From Elymus sibiricus (Eukaryota > Streptophyta > Magnoliopsida > Poales > Poaceae): a DNA stretch of 64,000 nt. The translations under genes and the position numbers were made by a program. Shown in pieces: positions 45,416 through 56,729 of this stretch. How positions within the stretch are numbered: the first letter of the stretch is position 1; every line of letters starts with the position of its first letter. The notes under the pieces were generated by a model. It searched no databases and was not told where the DNA came from. It saw only the letters and a list, made by a program, of their open reading frames with translations. Location of the stretch: NCBI GenBank assembly GCA_039707655.1, contig CM077671.1:300266509-300330508 (forward strand), given 5' to 3'.

Positions 45416-46144
45416 TCAACTACTGCGTTGACTAAAATCCCTACTTGGACTTACTCTCCCTTTGCCACATTCAATGTTCTGGGAGTGGTAGGTCGATCTA
45501 ATGTGAAGGGGGGGAAGGCCAGTCGGCATATTGGGTGACGCTACATCTTTGCAGTAAAACCATGTCGACTGCCAGCCCCTAACAGATTCAGGAAAAGTCA
45601 TAGATGGAAACGCACTCCTACCTCTCTTTTGGATTCCCAGACCATCGCACAACTGGATGACATTGGTCTTGCTATCACTGGGGTTGGCCTTTTTGACACA
45701 TTGGGACCGAATAGTGAATATGTGTTTGAACAAACCCCAATGAGGAGAGCAACCCAAGAAACACTCGCACAAGGTGATGAAAGTGGCAAGGTATGAAATG
45801 GTATTCGGAGGAAAGTGGTGGAGTTGCGCTCCGAAAAAGTTCAAGAACCCGCGGACGAATGGATGAGGGGGTAAAGAAAAACCTCGCTCGACGTGGGTGA
45901 GGAGGAGGACTAGCTCCCCTTCGCGCGGCTCCGGCTCGATCTCCCCCTCCGACAGCCTCCACGAACCTTTAGCTATGAGCCCGTCGGCGACGAGGTTCTC
46001 GACGTCCCCCGCCGTGACCGTCGACGGGAGGAAATCTCCCTGGATCCACCCCGGCGGCGCCGTGAGTCTGGCACCCGTTGGCTTCTTCGCCTTGGCCCCT
46101 CCCTTCTTGGCGCGCTCGAGCTTCTCCGTCTTGCTCTTCGTCAT
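45416..46144 (-). CDS. Antisense exon with Transposase_28 (putative gypsy-type, PF04195)-like domain
   Basis: Starts at ATG 46144-46142 with a lysine-rich N-terminus (SKTEKLERAKKGGAKAKK), then a domain with ERGFSLPPHPFVRGFLNFFG, FITLCECFLGCSPHWGLFKH and WQSTWFYCKD. These match in character the plant domain annotated as putative gypsy-type transposon (PF04195), which is found in proteins encoded antisense within some large Gypsy elements. The frame leaves the conserved register near 45455; the continuation (VVDLIRGGVTGMDLLEAFL, RRIQPLQ) is in the next frame to about 45163. The function of this domain is unknown. Confidence 0.65.
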   Translation of the reverse strand: MTKSKTEKLERAKKGGAKAKKPTGARLTAPPGWIQGDFLPSTVTAGDVENLVADGLIAKGSWRLSEGEIEPEPREGELVLLLTHVERGFSLPPHPFVRGFLNFFGAQLHHFPPNTISYLATFITLCECFLGCSPHWGLFKHIFTIRSQCVKKANPSDSKTNVIQLCDGLGIQKRGRSAFPSMTFPESVRGWQSTWFYCKDVASPNMPTGLPPLHIRSTYHSQNIECGKGRVSPSRDFSQRSS

Positions 46145-46680
46145 TGCGGCGGCGGTCGTCGAGGCGGGGTTGAGCGGCGCGCGTGGAGCAGGGGAGGCGG
46201 AAGAAAAGAGAGGATTTGGGGGAGAAGCACTGTGCTGTCCGCGGCGCGGTCCGATCTTATATCGGCCCGAGTGGGTCGCTGACCTGCGGGCCCGCCAGAT
46301 CTCTGTGTATCTCCGCCGCAGAAGACGCGCTGTACGTGGCGTAATGGGCGGCGCGGAAATCGAGGCGTTATGCTCCCACTTGCCCCAGTTGTGGCGTCAT
46401 CTTCACGCAGCGCGCGCTTCCCAAATTTTCGAACCCCGTGAAATCCGGGCCTGACGGAGCGACCCGTCGCATCAGAAGACCCTGCTGACCACTCGGGCCT
46501 GATTCTCTGCTCAAGTTCACTCGGACGTGTTTCAAGACAGAATCGATCAGGGTGAATGACAAAGATTCCAATCGACGCAGACTTCTGTGAAGCCCTAAAA
46601 TGCACTCGGAATTTTTATGTCTTATCAGAACCTGCATCGACCCCATTTTTCACTCGAACCCCGATCCATTCGGGGGCTAA

Positions 46681-47256
46681 TGATGGGGATATGTACCTGG
46701 GGTAGGGTCATAGGCCTGACCTACATACCCTATCCAAGGGCACTACCCTAGAAAACTTAAGGACTACAAGGAAGTCTCCGACTGAAATTACCAAGGCGTA
46801 TGAGTCACTCGACAGCATCCACTCGGAGTCTCTTTCCTCCACTCGACGGCTACCTTTCACTCGGACGAACCATAATTTAGTCGACCGCAGAAGACCAGAA
46901 GCCACTCCAGGGAGGCCAATGGGCAGGCGTTCGGCTGAACCATTAGTAGCATTTATTACATACGTTACCTGTAACGTACATCTTTATTACCGTAATCGAA
47001 CCCTTGGTTGCTGGGTATTGATGAGGGGCAGCGCACTCTATATAAGTCATCCCTCCCCTCTGGCACAAGGGTTCGCACCCCCTGTAACACTGATATTCCA
47101 CACGACAAGAAGCTCCCGAGCACCGAGACGTAGGGCTGTTACCTCCACGAGAGGGGCCTGAACTCGTACATCCGTGTGTACATCCTCACCGTAGATAGGA
47201 CTCTGCCCTCTCCTTTTGTATCCCTATCTTCTACTGTCAGGCTCGTTCCCACGACA
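46681..47256 (+). repeat. 3' LTR of the Gypsy element
   Basis: 576 bp, TGATGG to ACGACA. A weak purine-rich stretch (TCGGGGGCTAA, 46670-46680) precedes it as the likely polypurine tract. Confidence 0.95.
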
Positions 47257-47389
47257 TCTGAGACGGACACAAAGCGGACGTGTTGTGTGCCCCTCTCGTC
47301 CGTCTGTGTCCAGGCCAGGCCCACCTGTCACCCACTCTCCTCTCTCTCCTTTATTTATTAGCTAGCCCGTGGTCGCTGCCGCCGCAGGC

Positions 47390-48260
47390 CGCGTGCTCCA
47401 TCCCGGCCGTGCTCGCCGCTGCTCTCCTCGCCGATGCCGCTGCTCCCGGCCACGCTCGCCGTTGTCGCGGGTCCCGGCCGCGCTCGCCGTAACTCCCAGC
47501 CGCGCTCGCCGCTGCCGCAGCTCCCGGCCACGCTCGCCGCTGTCGCAGATCCCGACCGCGCTCGCTGCGTGCTCCGTCCCGGCCACCGCTCGCCGCGGCC
47601 TCCTCTTTGCCAGCTCCTCGTCCACGCGCGGGTCGCATGCATGGCAACTCGTGAGCACACACATGGATGGCGAGCTCTAGAAGAAACACGGAGGCTGCCC
47701 GAGCTCCAGAAGAAACACAGAGGCTGCCCCGGCCGCTCGTGACCACACACACATGCATCTTGCATGGCAACTGTGAGCTGTAGCTGATGGGCTTGCTTCG
47801 CCGCTCGCGCTCTGTTCCAGCCGCTCGCGCTCTGCTCTAGCCGGTCGCTACATACCGCAGAGCTCCAGCCACACCCGGCCTCGCCTTGCCGCTCGCGCGC
47901 CCGTCCCGGCCTCACCCTACCACGCCATAGGAGCTCGCGCGCCCGGCCACCTCGCCGCTCACGCGCCCGATCCGGTCTCGCCCCGCCCTGCAGCGGCAGG
48001 AACTCGTGCGGCCGTCCCGGCCTCACCCCGCCACGCCGCAGGAGCTCGCGCGCTCGGCCGCCTCGCCGCTCACGCGCCCGAGCCGGTCTCTCTCCAGCAC
48101 GCTCACCCTCGCCACGTAGCAGGAGCTCGCGTGCCCGGCTGCCTCGCCGCTCACGCGCCCGGCCCGGCCTCTATCCAGCGCTCACCCTCGCCGCGTAGCA
48201 GGAGTTCGCGTGCCCGGCCTTGCCCCGCCGCGCAGAACGGCCGCCTCGCCCGTCCTCTCC
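47390..48260. repeat. GC-rich minisatellites (~28-bp and ~80-bp units)
   Basis: 47420-47570 has units of the type CTCCCGGCCACGCTCGCCG with period about 28. 47930-48220 has three to four units of about 80 bp containing GCCTCGCCGCTCACGCGCCC. Long open frames on both strands (for example 47358-48026 on the minus strand) are by-products of composition. Confidence 0.8.
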
Positions 48261-48455
48261 ATGCCATGCTCGTCGCGCTCGCCGTGCATGCTACGTGTTT
48301 GACGTTATGTCCGGGCGGACATGTGAAAAAATGGGTCAGCTAGCGTTGGGCGCATCGGGCGACCCAAATGAAAAAGCGGACAAATATGTCCGCTCGGCCG
48401 ACCCAAACGGACAAAAGGCAGCGTCCGTTTGGGTCACAGCGTGGAGTTGCTCTTA

Positions 48456-48890
48456 GGGCCTGTTCGGTAGTCGTCTGTGTCCGAAAAATCCTGAACTCCA
48501 CCACCAGCTTCCGATCGCTAGCTTCTCACCAGAGCGCCGTGATCGAGCGAGCCGTTCGGCAACACAGCTTCTCCATCGCTAGCACCGGCCTGGGCTGGCA
48601 GCCCATTTGGGTTGGATATGGCCCGACTAGGGAGGAAATCACTTGGTGCTCGCTGGATGTGTCGGTCGTGAAACAAAAAACGAACCGGTACGCTCACTTG
48701 GCGGTGGCATCTCCACGTAATTTTGACCGAACTCCAACTCCTCAAGAATCTGGGAGCCGGAATGAGCAGCTCCGCAACTCCTCAAAAAATACACTGCGCT
48801 CCGCGCCGGCTTCTCCCGCTAAACTCCAGGAGTGGACGCGTTCGGCTGGACTCGAGGATTTGAGAAACCAGGCGACTACCGAACACGCCC
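48456..48890. mobile_element. Tourist-like MITE, 435 bp
   Basis: The left terminus GGGCCTGTTCGGTAGTCG and the right terminus (reverse complement) GGGCGTGTTCGGTAGTCG match at 17 of 18 positions. TTA duplications flank it (48453-48455 and 48891-48893), as in PIF/Harbinger MITEs. A second complementary pair (GGAGCCGG, GGAGTTGC types) lies inside. Confidence 0.85.
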
Positions 48891-48893
48891 TTA

Positions 48894-49990
48894 ACATCCA
48901 CTTTAACTCCCTGTGAGGCTAATCTGGTCACGCCACATGCTCTGTCCGATGCCCACAACCCTGTGCGTGATAAGATTGCTAATGAGTCACACATTTTGCT
49001 GTCCCATGCGGTTAACAATAATGCGATGCTGAGCTGCTGCCAAGGAAAACGTCTCGTCGTGTCACGTCGCACGGTACGGCACGGTTCCCAACGTGCGCTG
49101 GCTTTGGCTGCACTGACCGAGGGGGAGGTGCCGTCCCGTCCTTCACTTGTCCCGGACGAACCCTGTCTGTCGTTCGTTTCTTTCTCTTTTCTGAGAGGAG
49201 CCGAGTCCTGTTTCGGGGAAGCATGCACCTCGTTGAAACTTCAACGGGGACAAGTGCCAGCAGATAAATTCGTTGGACGGACACTCACTCGGGAAGGCGG
49301 CGAGAGGAAGAACAGTACGTCCACGGACGGAGCTATCCACCAGCGACTCCTCATCGTGGATCTCAGACATTCGTGGGCAGCCTTCACCTTTACGGCCCCT
49401 CGCCCGCCATGATTACGATCTTGATGTGTGCGCAGATCTCGAGCCTGGTCTGGACGACGAAATGATTCGTCCATGGACTGTGCAGGTGCAGGCGAACTAG
49501 GTCATGGCAAACGGTCATGATATATTATTATTATCTTGACGGGACAACGGAACTGAATCATTGAAATTTGCGTCGTGTACATCGTTGTCCAATGAGCATC
49601 CCCTTTGCTATCGTCTGTCCTATCTGGAAGAAAGGTGTGCGCGAGATGCATGCACTAGCTTCGAGCGCGATCGAGATCGGATGCCCGAGGTTTACGAATG
49701 GGACATTTCCGTGGGTGCTCAGGCACGATGCCATACATATCTTGCTGCTCTTGCAAGTAAACCAAGTTTTAGCCAATGTGCCACGAGCAGGGCAGGGCAG
49801 TTTCAGTGTTTATAAATTTACACTGCTGATGGCATTATTTGATCTAAACATCGTCATAATCTCGACAAATAGTCTTGAAAGTGCATTGATTCGTTGGGTA
49901 TTTCGTTTTACATATATAGTAAAATGTACTGTATTTTGCAATTTGGGAGAGGGTGAGATGGTACCCCCACTAGATCCGCCCCTGCCACGA
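48894..49990. other. Unassigned intergenic sequence
   Basis: Moderately GC-rich, with no recognised gene, transposon end or tandem repeat. Frames of up to about 150 codons occur on both strands (for example 48963-49412) but lack domains and overlap one another. Confidence 0.4.
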
Positions 49991-51120
49991 GAGGATCCTC
50001 GTATTTCGGGCACTGAACTGGATGCCCTATTGGCATGTTCCCGGGAAACAAAGAATAAAGGGAAAAATTAGCCGAGGAGACAATTAAATGTGTTTCTCAC
50101 AATAAGAAAAATGTCACTTGTTGTTGTTAACCCACGTAATATTTATCTGCTCACAAAAACTAATGAGTGAGGAATGGCCCAAAAAATACACAATCATTTG
50201 CAATGGCCTCGTATTTAATACTGGCATCAAAGCAGATTGCTCAAACCCCTGCCTAGAAAAACATCTTCGACCATCTAGAATGCCTTTTTTATCAACAAAC
50301 GGGACAATACAGGCCGGTGGAGGTAATAAAGCTCTTCATATATTCCACCTGATAGGTCACAGTCACAATATCTATCGAGTATAACACCCACGTGGTTTTC
50401 TTTTACCCTACAAAGTAAGCAACTCATATCAGATGTTGCCACGAGGCGATAAACTTTGTTATGCACAAACTAATTGCCAGTATTTTAAGATAGGCATGTT
50501 TTATCTTAAGACCGAGTCATAAATCGTAGCTACATGGTGCGGCTTTGCTCAACCTCAAAAGTTAAGAGTAAGAAATGGCCCAAAAATCGCACGACCGTTT
50601 GCAATGACCTCATATTATCCTTGCAAAAAATATTATCACTGTTAAAGTCAGACTACTTCTCAAGAACCACATGAAATAACTTTTTCTAATCATCTATGAT
50701 GGCTTTTTGTCGATACAAAGAACAATATCACCTTCACAATATCTATTGAGCATCACATTCACTTGATTCTTTTTGCCATAAAAATAAATTAAATTGCAAC
50801 CAGTGCGATACAAGTGGTTCCGATATTTCGAGCAATGAACTGGACATCATCTTTTCTAGCCAACAAACACTTAAAGAAAAAGCTAGCCAACGAGATAACA
50901 AAATGTTGTTTTTTAGTCCTTTGTCATTGTTAAACCGGTTAATGCTTGCTTAGTCTCAAAAAAATTAATGAGTAAAATATTGTCCAAAAGGTTCACGTCG
51001 TCTGCAAGACCTCATATAATTGTTGACCATTAAAGCCAGACTGCTCTAAAACCCGTCAGTGAAAATATATTGTTACCATCTATAACGGCTTTTTGTTAAA
51101 CACGAATGACAATATGATAT

Positions 51121-51405
51121 TCACTCCATTTCAAAATGTAGTGCATATGAAAAAATTCAGAAGTCAACCATATTTATGTTTAACAAACTTTATAAAAGAA
51201 AGTATCGACATCTACAACATTAAAAAAACTATCGATGTCTACAATATTAAACAAGTAAATATAATAATGCATTTTATTATGGATCCGATCATAGTAATAT
51301 TGTATTGTGGTTGTTGTTGTTGTTTTATATAAATTGGTCAACCTTTTGACATGCTTGATCTTTAAAAAAACTAATACACATTACATTTTAGAATGGATGA
51401 AGTGA
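51121..51405. mobile_element. Stowaway-like (Tc1/Mariner) MITE, 285 bp
   Basis: The left end TCACTCCATTTCAAAATG and the right end (reverse complement) TCACTTCATCCATTCTAAAATG pair with a small gap. TAT flanks both ends, consistent with a TA target. Confidence 0.7.
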
Positions 51406-51979
51406 TATATATTGGGGGAAATACCCTTTGGTTCCTTGGTGTATATACACCTGATATGGGGGAAAATAATAATTTTGAAAAAAAATAGAAGTTTTTTAAG
51501 AATATAAAGTTGACTTTTCTTTTGCACTAGTATATAAATTTTCATGAATAAAAAAACAGCGTTGACTTCAGGGTAAAAAACAAAATTATTGCTATTATAG
51601 TTCACCATTCATACTATTTTGGCCGAAATTTTTGTTTTCTAAAAGAAGTAAACAGGGTCTTTTATTTTTTGTTGAATTTTGTTAACGAGTACAATGGAAG
51701 ATCAAATTTATTTCAGAATTGTTTGACTTCTTATTTAATTACAATTTCATATAAGGTGTAAATACATCCATAGATCAAACGTTCATGTCCTATGTATTGG
51801 AAATGATAGCTCGGTGGAGGTAATAAAGCTCTTCATATATTCGACCTGATAGGTCACAATCACAATAATACTTAGTATCACACTCATGTAATTCTTTTTA
51901 CCATACAAAAGTAAGCAGCTCATATCAGCTGTTGCCACGTGGTAAAGAACTTTCTTATGCGCAAACTGGTTGCCGATGA

Positions 51980-52061
51980 ACTACCTTTGTAACTTTTTAT
52001 AAGATGTTTTTAGAGTCTATGACAGTGTCAAAAAACATCTTACATTAAGTTACATAGGAAA
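51980..52061. mobile_element. Short Stowaway-like MITE
   Basis: CTACCTTTGTAAC and TATAAGATGTTTTTA on the left pair with AAAAACATCTTA and GTTACATAGG on the right. The same family as the better preserved copy at 59363-59443. Boundaries are approximate. Confidence 0.55.
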
Positions 52062-52452
52062 TTAAACTGAGCAAGTGGCATCAGTCATAGATCGCAGTTA
52101 CATGGTGCGTTCTACCAGGAGCACGTCGGCAAGATATACAAGTTCTGTTAGCAAAACCCACCGAGAAACATTTATTAGCATCTGCGGATCGATCTACGAT
52201 TGGACCCATCTTCAAAAGACAGAACTTAATGTTACACCTAACACAGACAGAGACAGAAAATAAAATATCAGCACGCACAATAGATTGTCGAAACAGCACA
52301 AAAATACTGTAAAGAAACACCACAAAAGCTTAGGAGTAAAGTGTAAGCACATGCGTAGCATAGTAGAAGATCAACTTGCATAGAAATAACACATTAGAGA
52401 GTCAAAGACTCGTCCTATATTCTGATTCACCCTTTTCATGGAACTTAAGAAG

Positions 52453-52829
52453 GGAAAGTCCCCAACTGCTTGCGAGCTCAAATGAGCTCGCATGGACAGT
52501 AAATTCGAAAAAAAATGAAAACAAATTTAAAAAATTCTGAAATTTTTGTGTGGTAAATATTAACAAATATTTTAAGAGCCTGCAATTTTTCACTTTAAAA
52601 TGGCATTCGTGGAAGTCGCGGCAAAAAAGACAAAATCAGCACTCCAAAATGCTTTTGAAAATTGCATTTTTGGAGCATCGTTTTTTTTTTTGCCACCACT
52701 TCCACAAATGTGATTTCATGATGAAATTTTGCAAGCACTTCGAAAATTTGTCAATGTTTCGCACCAAAAAAAAAAGATTTTACTGTTTATACGGGCTCAT
52801 TTGAGTTCAAGCTGAGAATAGTTGCGTCC
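52453..52829. mobile_element. Mutator-like MITE, 377 bp, with 9-bp duplication
   Basis: A perfect 9-bp CTTAAGAAG duplication (52444-52452 and 52830-52838) flanks termini of about 50 bp that pair imperfectly. The left end contains GAGCTCAAATGAGC and GGACAGTAAATTC; the right end (reverse complement) contains GAACTCAAATGAGC and AAACAGTAAAATC. A 9-bp target duplication is diagnostic of Mutator-like elements. The centre is AT-rich and non-coding. Confidence 0.8.
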
Positions 52830-52838
52830 CTTAAGAAG

Positions 52839-54219
52839 TTACTATTTCAGTTTCCTATGAGCCACATAACTAATAATATGGGCAATCTATCTCATAGGAA
52901 AACTACGATGAAATGTGACCGAATGATTGATGATGACAAACCAAGCAGTCATCATCTGGAAACCAATGATAGTTGGGACAACGACAAATTTGACTACTAA
53001 TTTCTAGTACTATAATAGATGAATAACAGCCTAAAAACTATTGTATATCAATTAATGATTTTCAAGTTTCCTGCCTAAATATTTAAAATGATATTGGATC
53101 AAAGCCTTAAAAGTATGACTTCGTATGTCTAAAACGTCACTTGTGTTGTGAGCCGGGAGCCTGGGAGAGCAACATGTAACCACATCCTCACCACGCAGAA
53201 GAAAACCGGAGGGAGTAAATCATCCACATATTACCTGTTTAGGATAAGCAACGAGGTGATATCTAAGAAATTATGCACTGCAGTAAAGCCATTTCAGATA
53301 TATTTCATGTTCCAATTAAGTAAAAACAGTAGTAGGTCAATTTTAGGAAGAAGTAGGAGCATACCATTCACTTATATTGAACCTTTGCTCTTGCCTGTTG
53401 TCTGAAGCTATGAATGGTAATGAAGGCTTGCCAGCATAATCTTCAAAATAGCCCATTCCGACAAAGAATCACAAAAGAGAGTAACATTATCTGCAAATCT
53501 AATCCAGTAAGAAAGCAACCTAAAGCATAGGCACTCAGGCAGCATATCAATCTGAATTTTAATTATGGATGTAACAGTATGTATGCAGCATCTTGCACTA
53601 AAACATATACAGCAACTATTTAGACTGCTCACAACTGCACATGGTGGAATTGGAGCAGGAACGGCAAACATTTAGCATGCACATGGTGGAATTGAGTAGG
53701 AACACCAAGAGGTTCTCCCATCAAATGTTCCACTAAGCTCCTCGCACGAAGAAAATATCTCTTCTAAAATTGCTAAAATATACTCTCTTCTAAATACATT
53801 CTTGAGTAGAAAACATTCAGGTCGTTCAGGTAACAGCAGAGTAAAGCTACGGAAGAAATAACCGTACATAACTAAGAGAACGAAGCGATGGGATTACTGG
53901 TAATAAAGCAAACATTCAGAAGTTCCAGCATGAGCAAGATTACAGAAACTAATAAAGCAATAATATTTCTTGACAATACATCTTCCAATTAACCAGAGTA
54001 ACTAGCTCATGCCGAGTGACGAATGGAATTAAATTACAAAACTGTTACAACAATATACTGCTGCCGATCGACAGCAAGGAAGAAACCTTGGTTGCTTCAT
54101 TGCTAGTCCGGAGAAGTGTAGGCCATTTTTGTTCGCACCTGATGACTCCATATCTCAATTCCTGGACGCCAGCTTCAAAGGTGCATCCCAGAATTCCCCG
54201 TGTTAGAATATGTTTGTGT
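52839..54219. other. Downstream region of the methyltransferase gene
   Basis: AT-rich. It should contain the 3' untranslated region on the minus strand, but the polyadenylation site cannot be placed. No other gene or transposon was recognised. Confidence 0.45.
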
Positions 54220-56729
54220 TCACGATGCAGCCGTCTGGTTTCCGCCAACCCAATGCTGCTTCACAGCATACAAGACCTTCTCGCGCACTAGGGGACCATC
54301 CTCGTGGTCAACTAGCTTCGTGTTCCATCTCATGCCCCGAGCGAGTTTGTTCAACTTTGTCAAGACATCGACATCGTCACGCATTATAACAGCGCCTTCA
54401 GGCCTCAAGATGCGGTCCATCTCAAGGAGGATGTCTTCCATGCTACACCTGTTCAGTTTTAAAAATACAGAATGAATCAGCATATCTTACTAATGTTATA
54501 CAAGGTGACAGAACTCATGCCGCAGGACAGGAGCAGCTTACTTATTGCTATACAAGGTGAAAAGGCCACTAGCGTGGATAAGATCATAGGTCCTTGGATA
54601 AGTAGAGAAAGCTTCACACCTGACATGGAATTGTGAGACATGTCAGAAAGTTCATGACAACCAACTTTACTGAGCTGAGATTCAGGTATAACAAGCCATA
54701 CCAGTCATGGTAAATGCCAATCAATCCTCGCTCATAAACAGCCCCCAGGGTTGCAATCTTTGCAATGGTTGGCACCACATTCATCACCCAAGATTTTGGG
54801 GACTCAATCGCCGCAGCAAAACCCCCAAAACCTGCATTCATGTCCATGATGTTTCTGTACCTACCAGTAAGTAGATACTTGTTCACATTGCTATAAGCCT
54901 TCACATGCTTCTTCCACATTTTGCTGTCCTTCTGATATGCCTCAGATGAAACCCCTGGAATTAACCCATTAGAAATTCTTGGAGGAATTGCGTTGAGCCT
55001 GCTTGGGAAGGGCTTGATTGCTCCTCCGGCAACTTCACTTGGATTTTCTACATCAGGAAGAGGTGTAACACATGCCTTCATCTTCTTGTACCTGGTGTTG
55101 CAAGAATAAGTGAAAATTAGGACAGGAGAGAGGTTATATAAATTATTAACCAGAACTTCTAACAACTTGTTAATGCATCAACACATCTATCTAGGCAAAG
55201 CTAGAATAATGCATTGACCAGACAGTATACCTATTCATGCTAGACCATCATAATATATACTCTAAATCATGCTAAAGGATATTAAGCTAAAGTTAGCAAC
55301 TCTGTTCAATAGATTGTTTCACAAAACTACAGCAGAAACATACCAGACATCATCTGCATTTGTTGATTCACACATCTGCACAGTGGATTCTTCTAGCCTA
55401 GAAGGACAGGACTCAGTATTTACTCTTTTCCTCCATATTGCCGTCTCACCCTTCTCCGAAATTTTCTCCCAACATAAAAGCTCAGCCATTTCCTCTATCT
55501 TGTTCTGCTCTGCCTCAAGATCCTCCTTTGTACGTTGCCAACCCTTGTAGTTCGCGTTCCAGTTAATTGGAGGACCTGACAGCACCCAGTATCCACCAGG
55601 TCTTAGAACCCTATCAACTTCCATCATATAGAGTCCATCTGCATATCAGCAAATGCAGAAAAAAAAAATGAGAAGTAGAAAAAGAACTGCATCCAAATGG
55701 CACAAGATATTTACGCAGTAACAAAATATATTAAACCCCTATATTTGATGCACAGTATAGAAGGATACATGATTAGAGGCTCACCATTCATTCCCCATGG
55801 AATCAAACACCTGGAACAATGGGCCATATCAAAGGCTCTTGATGGATAAGGGAGTTTAATTGTGCCAAGAACACCAATAACAGCTGGGACACCTCTCTCC
55901 AGAGCAAACTGTACTTGGGCTTCGTGTGAATCTCTGGGTGCAAACGACATGGCCAAAACATTCCTCTTTAGCAAGTAAGCTCCCCAGCTAGCCACCTGAA
56001 AAGATTCAGAATTTTTGGACATGAACAAAGTCAGAAGAAGCTCACGAAGTAGCAGTAAGCTATATACAGTTTGATATCTCCGCTTACCCCGCAACCAGTG
56101 TCCAATGCAGTCCTGACAGTTCCATTGGCAATCGGTATAACTGATGCCAGTTGATCAATGTACTTATCAGCACCTTGAGGGAACTGTGTCCCTCCACCAG
56201 GGAATCTGAAGACATTGCCCTCATACTGCACCCAGTTCTGTATGGCTTTCTCGACCGTCAAGCTCTTATGGGGACAATTCGCAAAAGGAACATAGTCCCG
56301 ACTTTTGGGCCATGGGAACGGAGCAACATATCCCTTAGGCGGTGGTACCAGGCAGTGCAGCTTTTCTTTCTGAGGTGGGCAATGCCGCTCTCTGTAATTC
56401 ATGTTCTCCCGAGGAAATTTCATAGCTCTATTTTGATCTTGGCAAGGTGTATAGTCCGTGAAGCGGTCCGGACATGGCTTAAACTTCTTCACCGGCGAAA
56501 CAAGATCGCTTGAGCTACCTTGTTTAGAATGGTGTGTGTCGAAGCTGAGGTTCGGTAAGATGGTGCAATCGGTCCGCTTCGTGATCTCCAGGGCAATGCT
56601 GTCCCCCTTTCCGAAGCCGCTCTTCTGCCACGCCCCGAGGATGTAGAAGAAGCAGCACAAACCAATCACTATGCATATAGACACAGTGCTTCTAGTCCTG
56701 TTGTCCGCAGGACCCCCCTTGAGGGCCAT
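54220..56729 (-). CDS. PMT2: Probable S-adenosylmethionine-dependent methyltransferase, PMT2-like
   Basis: Plant Methyltransf_29 (DUF248) family, type II Golgi membrane proteins thought to methylate pectin or other wall polysaccharides. Coding exons: 56729-56088, 55995-55785, 55638-55344, 55091-54702, 54619-54542 and 54448-54220. All introns are GT-AG, all phases agree, and the total of 1,845 nt gives 614 residues, close to Arabidopsis PMT2. A short cytosolic tail is followed by one membrane helix (residues about 16-34, [17 protein letters not shown]). Conserved features: [35 protein letters not shown]-binding ALDTGCG (209-215), the CSRCLIPW box, LRPGGYW, a second Rossmann-like [14 protein letters not shown], and a C-terminal [14 protein letters not shown]. 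No stop or frameshift was seen, so it is probably functional. The orthologue name is by similarity from memory. Confidence 0.95.

Larger units (their letters stand above)
42229..46144 (-). other. Antisense multi-exon unit in the 3' part of the Gypsy element
   Basis: Minus-strand open exons are laid out one after another: 46144 to about 45163 (with one frame change near 45455), 45076-44718, further pieces at about 44646-44560 and 44490-44040, then coiled-coil exons to a stop at 42229. Splice-like borders are visible, for example ACCTG/GTGAGT at 45163, TTGCAG/GAG at 45077 and CAAC/GTGAGTG at 44718. Direction is opposite to gag-pol. A single spliced transcript is inferred. Confidence 0.55.
34239..47256 (+). 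mobile_element. Complete 13,018-bp Gypsy LTR retrotransposon (Fatima-like, Tat-type layout)
   Basis: Two 576-bp LTRs (34239-34814 and 46681-47256) differ at about 13 positions counted by eye. Flanking pentamers TCCGA (34234-34238) and TCTGA (47257-47261) differ by one C-to-T change. Inside are a PBS, gag and pol (34858-40964), a 142-bp tandem array (41079-42030) and an antisense unit (42229-46144). Gag-pol is inactivated by one frameshift and ten in-frame stops. The order PR-RT-RNaseH-INT marks Gypsy; an antisense ORF between integrase and 3' LTR is known from Tat-lineage plant elements. The family name is from memory. Confidence 0.92.
33618..48452. mobile_element. Possible second PIF/Harbinger-like unit carrying the 13-kb Gypsy element
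   Basis: The left end GAGCATTTATAGTCGG (33618 on) and right end (reverse complement of 48452 leftward) GAGCAACTCCACGCTG share only the first bases and the overall type. The flanks are TTG and TTA. The Gypsy element splits it at 34239-47256 with near-identical duplicates, so the two sides were contiguous. Repeated words such as CGTCCGTTTGGGTC and GCGGACA near both ends fit known Triticeae Harbinger elements. No transposase was found. A short frame starting MADSKSDYEISRSFD (33951) breaks at once. The boundaries are tentative. Confidence 0.35.
49991..52090. repeat. Old, diverged long direct repeats
   Basis: A module is repeated with much divergence. GGTGGAGGTAATAAAGCTC with about 160 following bases occurs at 50318 and 51813. 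GGCCCAAAA-type segments recur at 50176, 50577 and (weakly) 50978. A GCACTGAACTGGATGCC-type segment recurs at 50009 and 50834. An AATCGTAGCTACATGGTGCG segment at 50522 recurs at 52087. Probably copies of an unnamed repeat, interrupted by the Stowaway at 51121. Confidence 0.55.

Noticed and set aside
47358..48026. A 222-codon minus-strand frame
   Set aside because: Lies in GC-rich minisatellites; repetitive R/G/A content and equally open opposing frames.
48963..49412. A 149-codon plus-strand frame, a possible short gene
   Set aside because: No domain, and overlapping minus-strand frames of similar length. No splice or promoter support.
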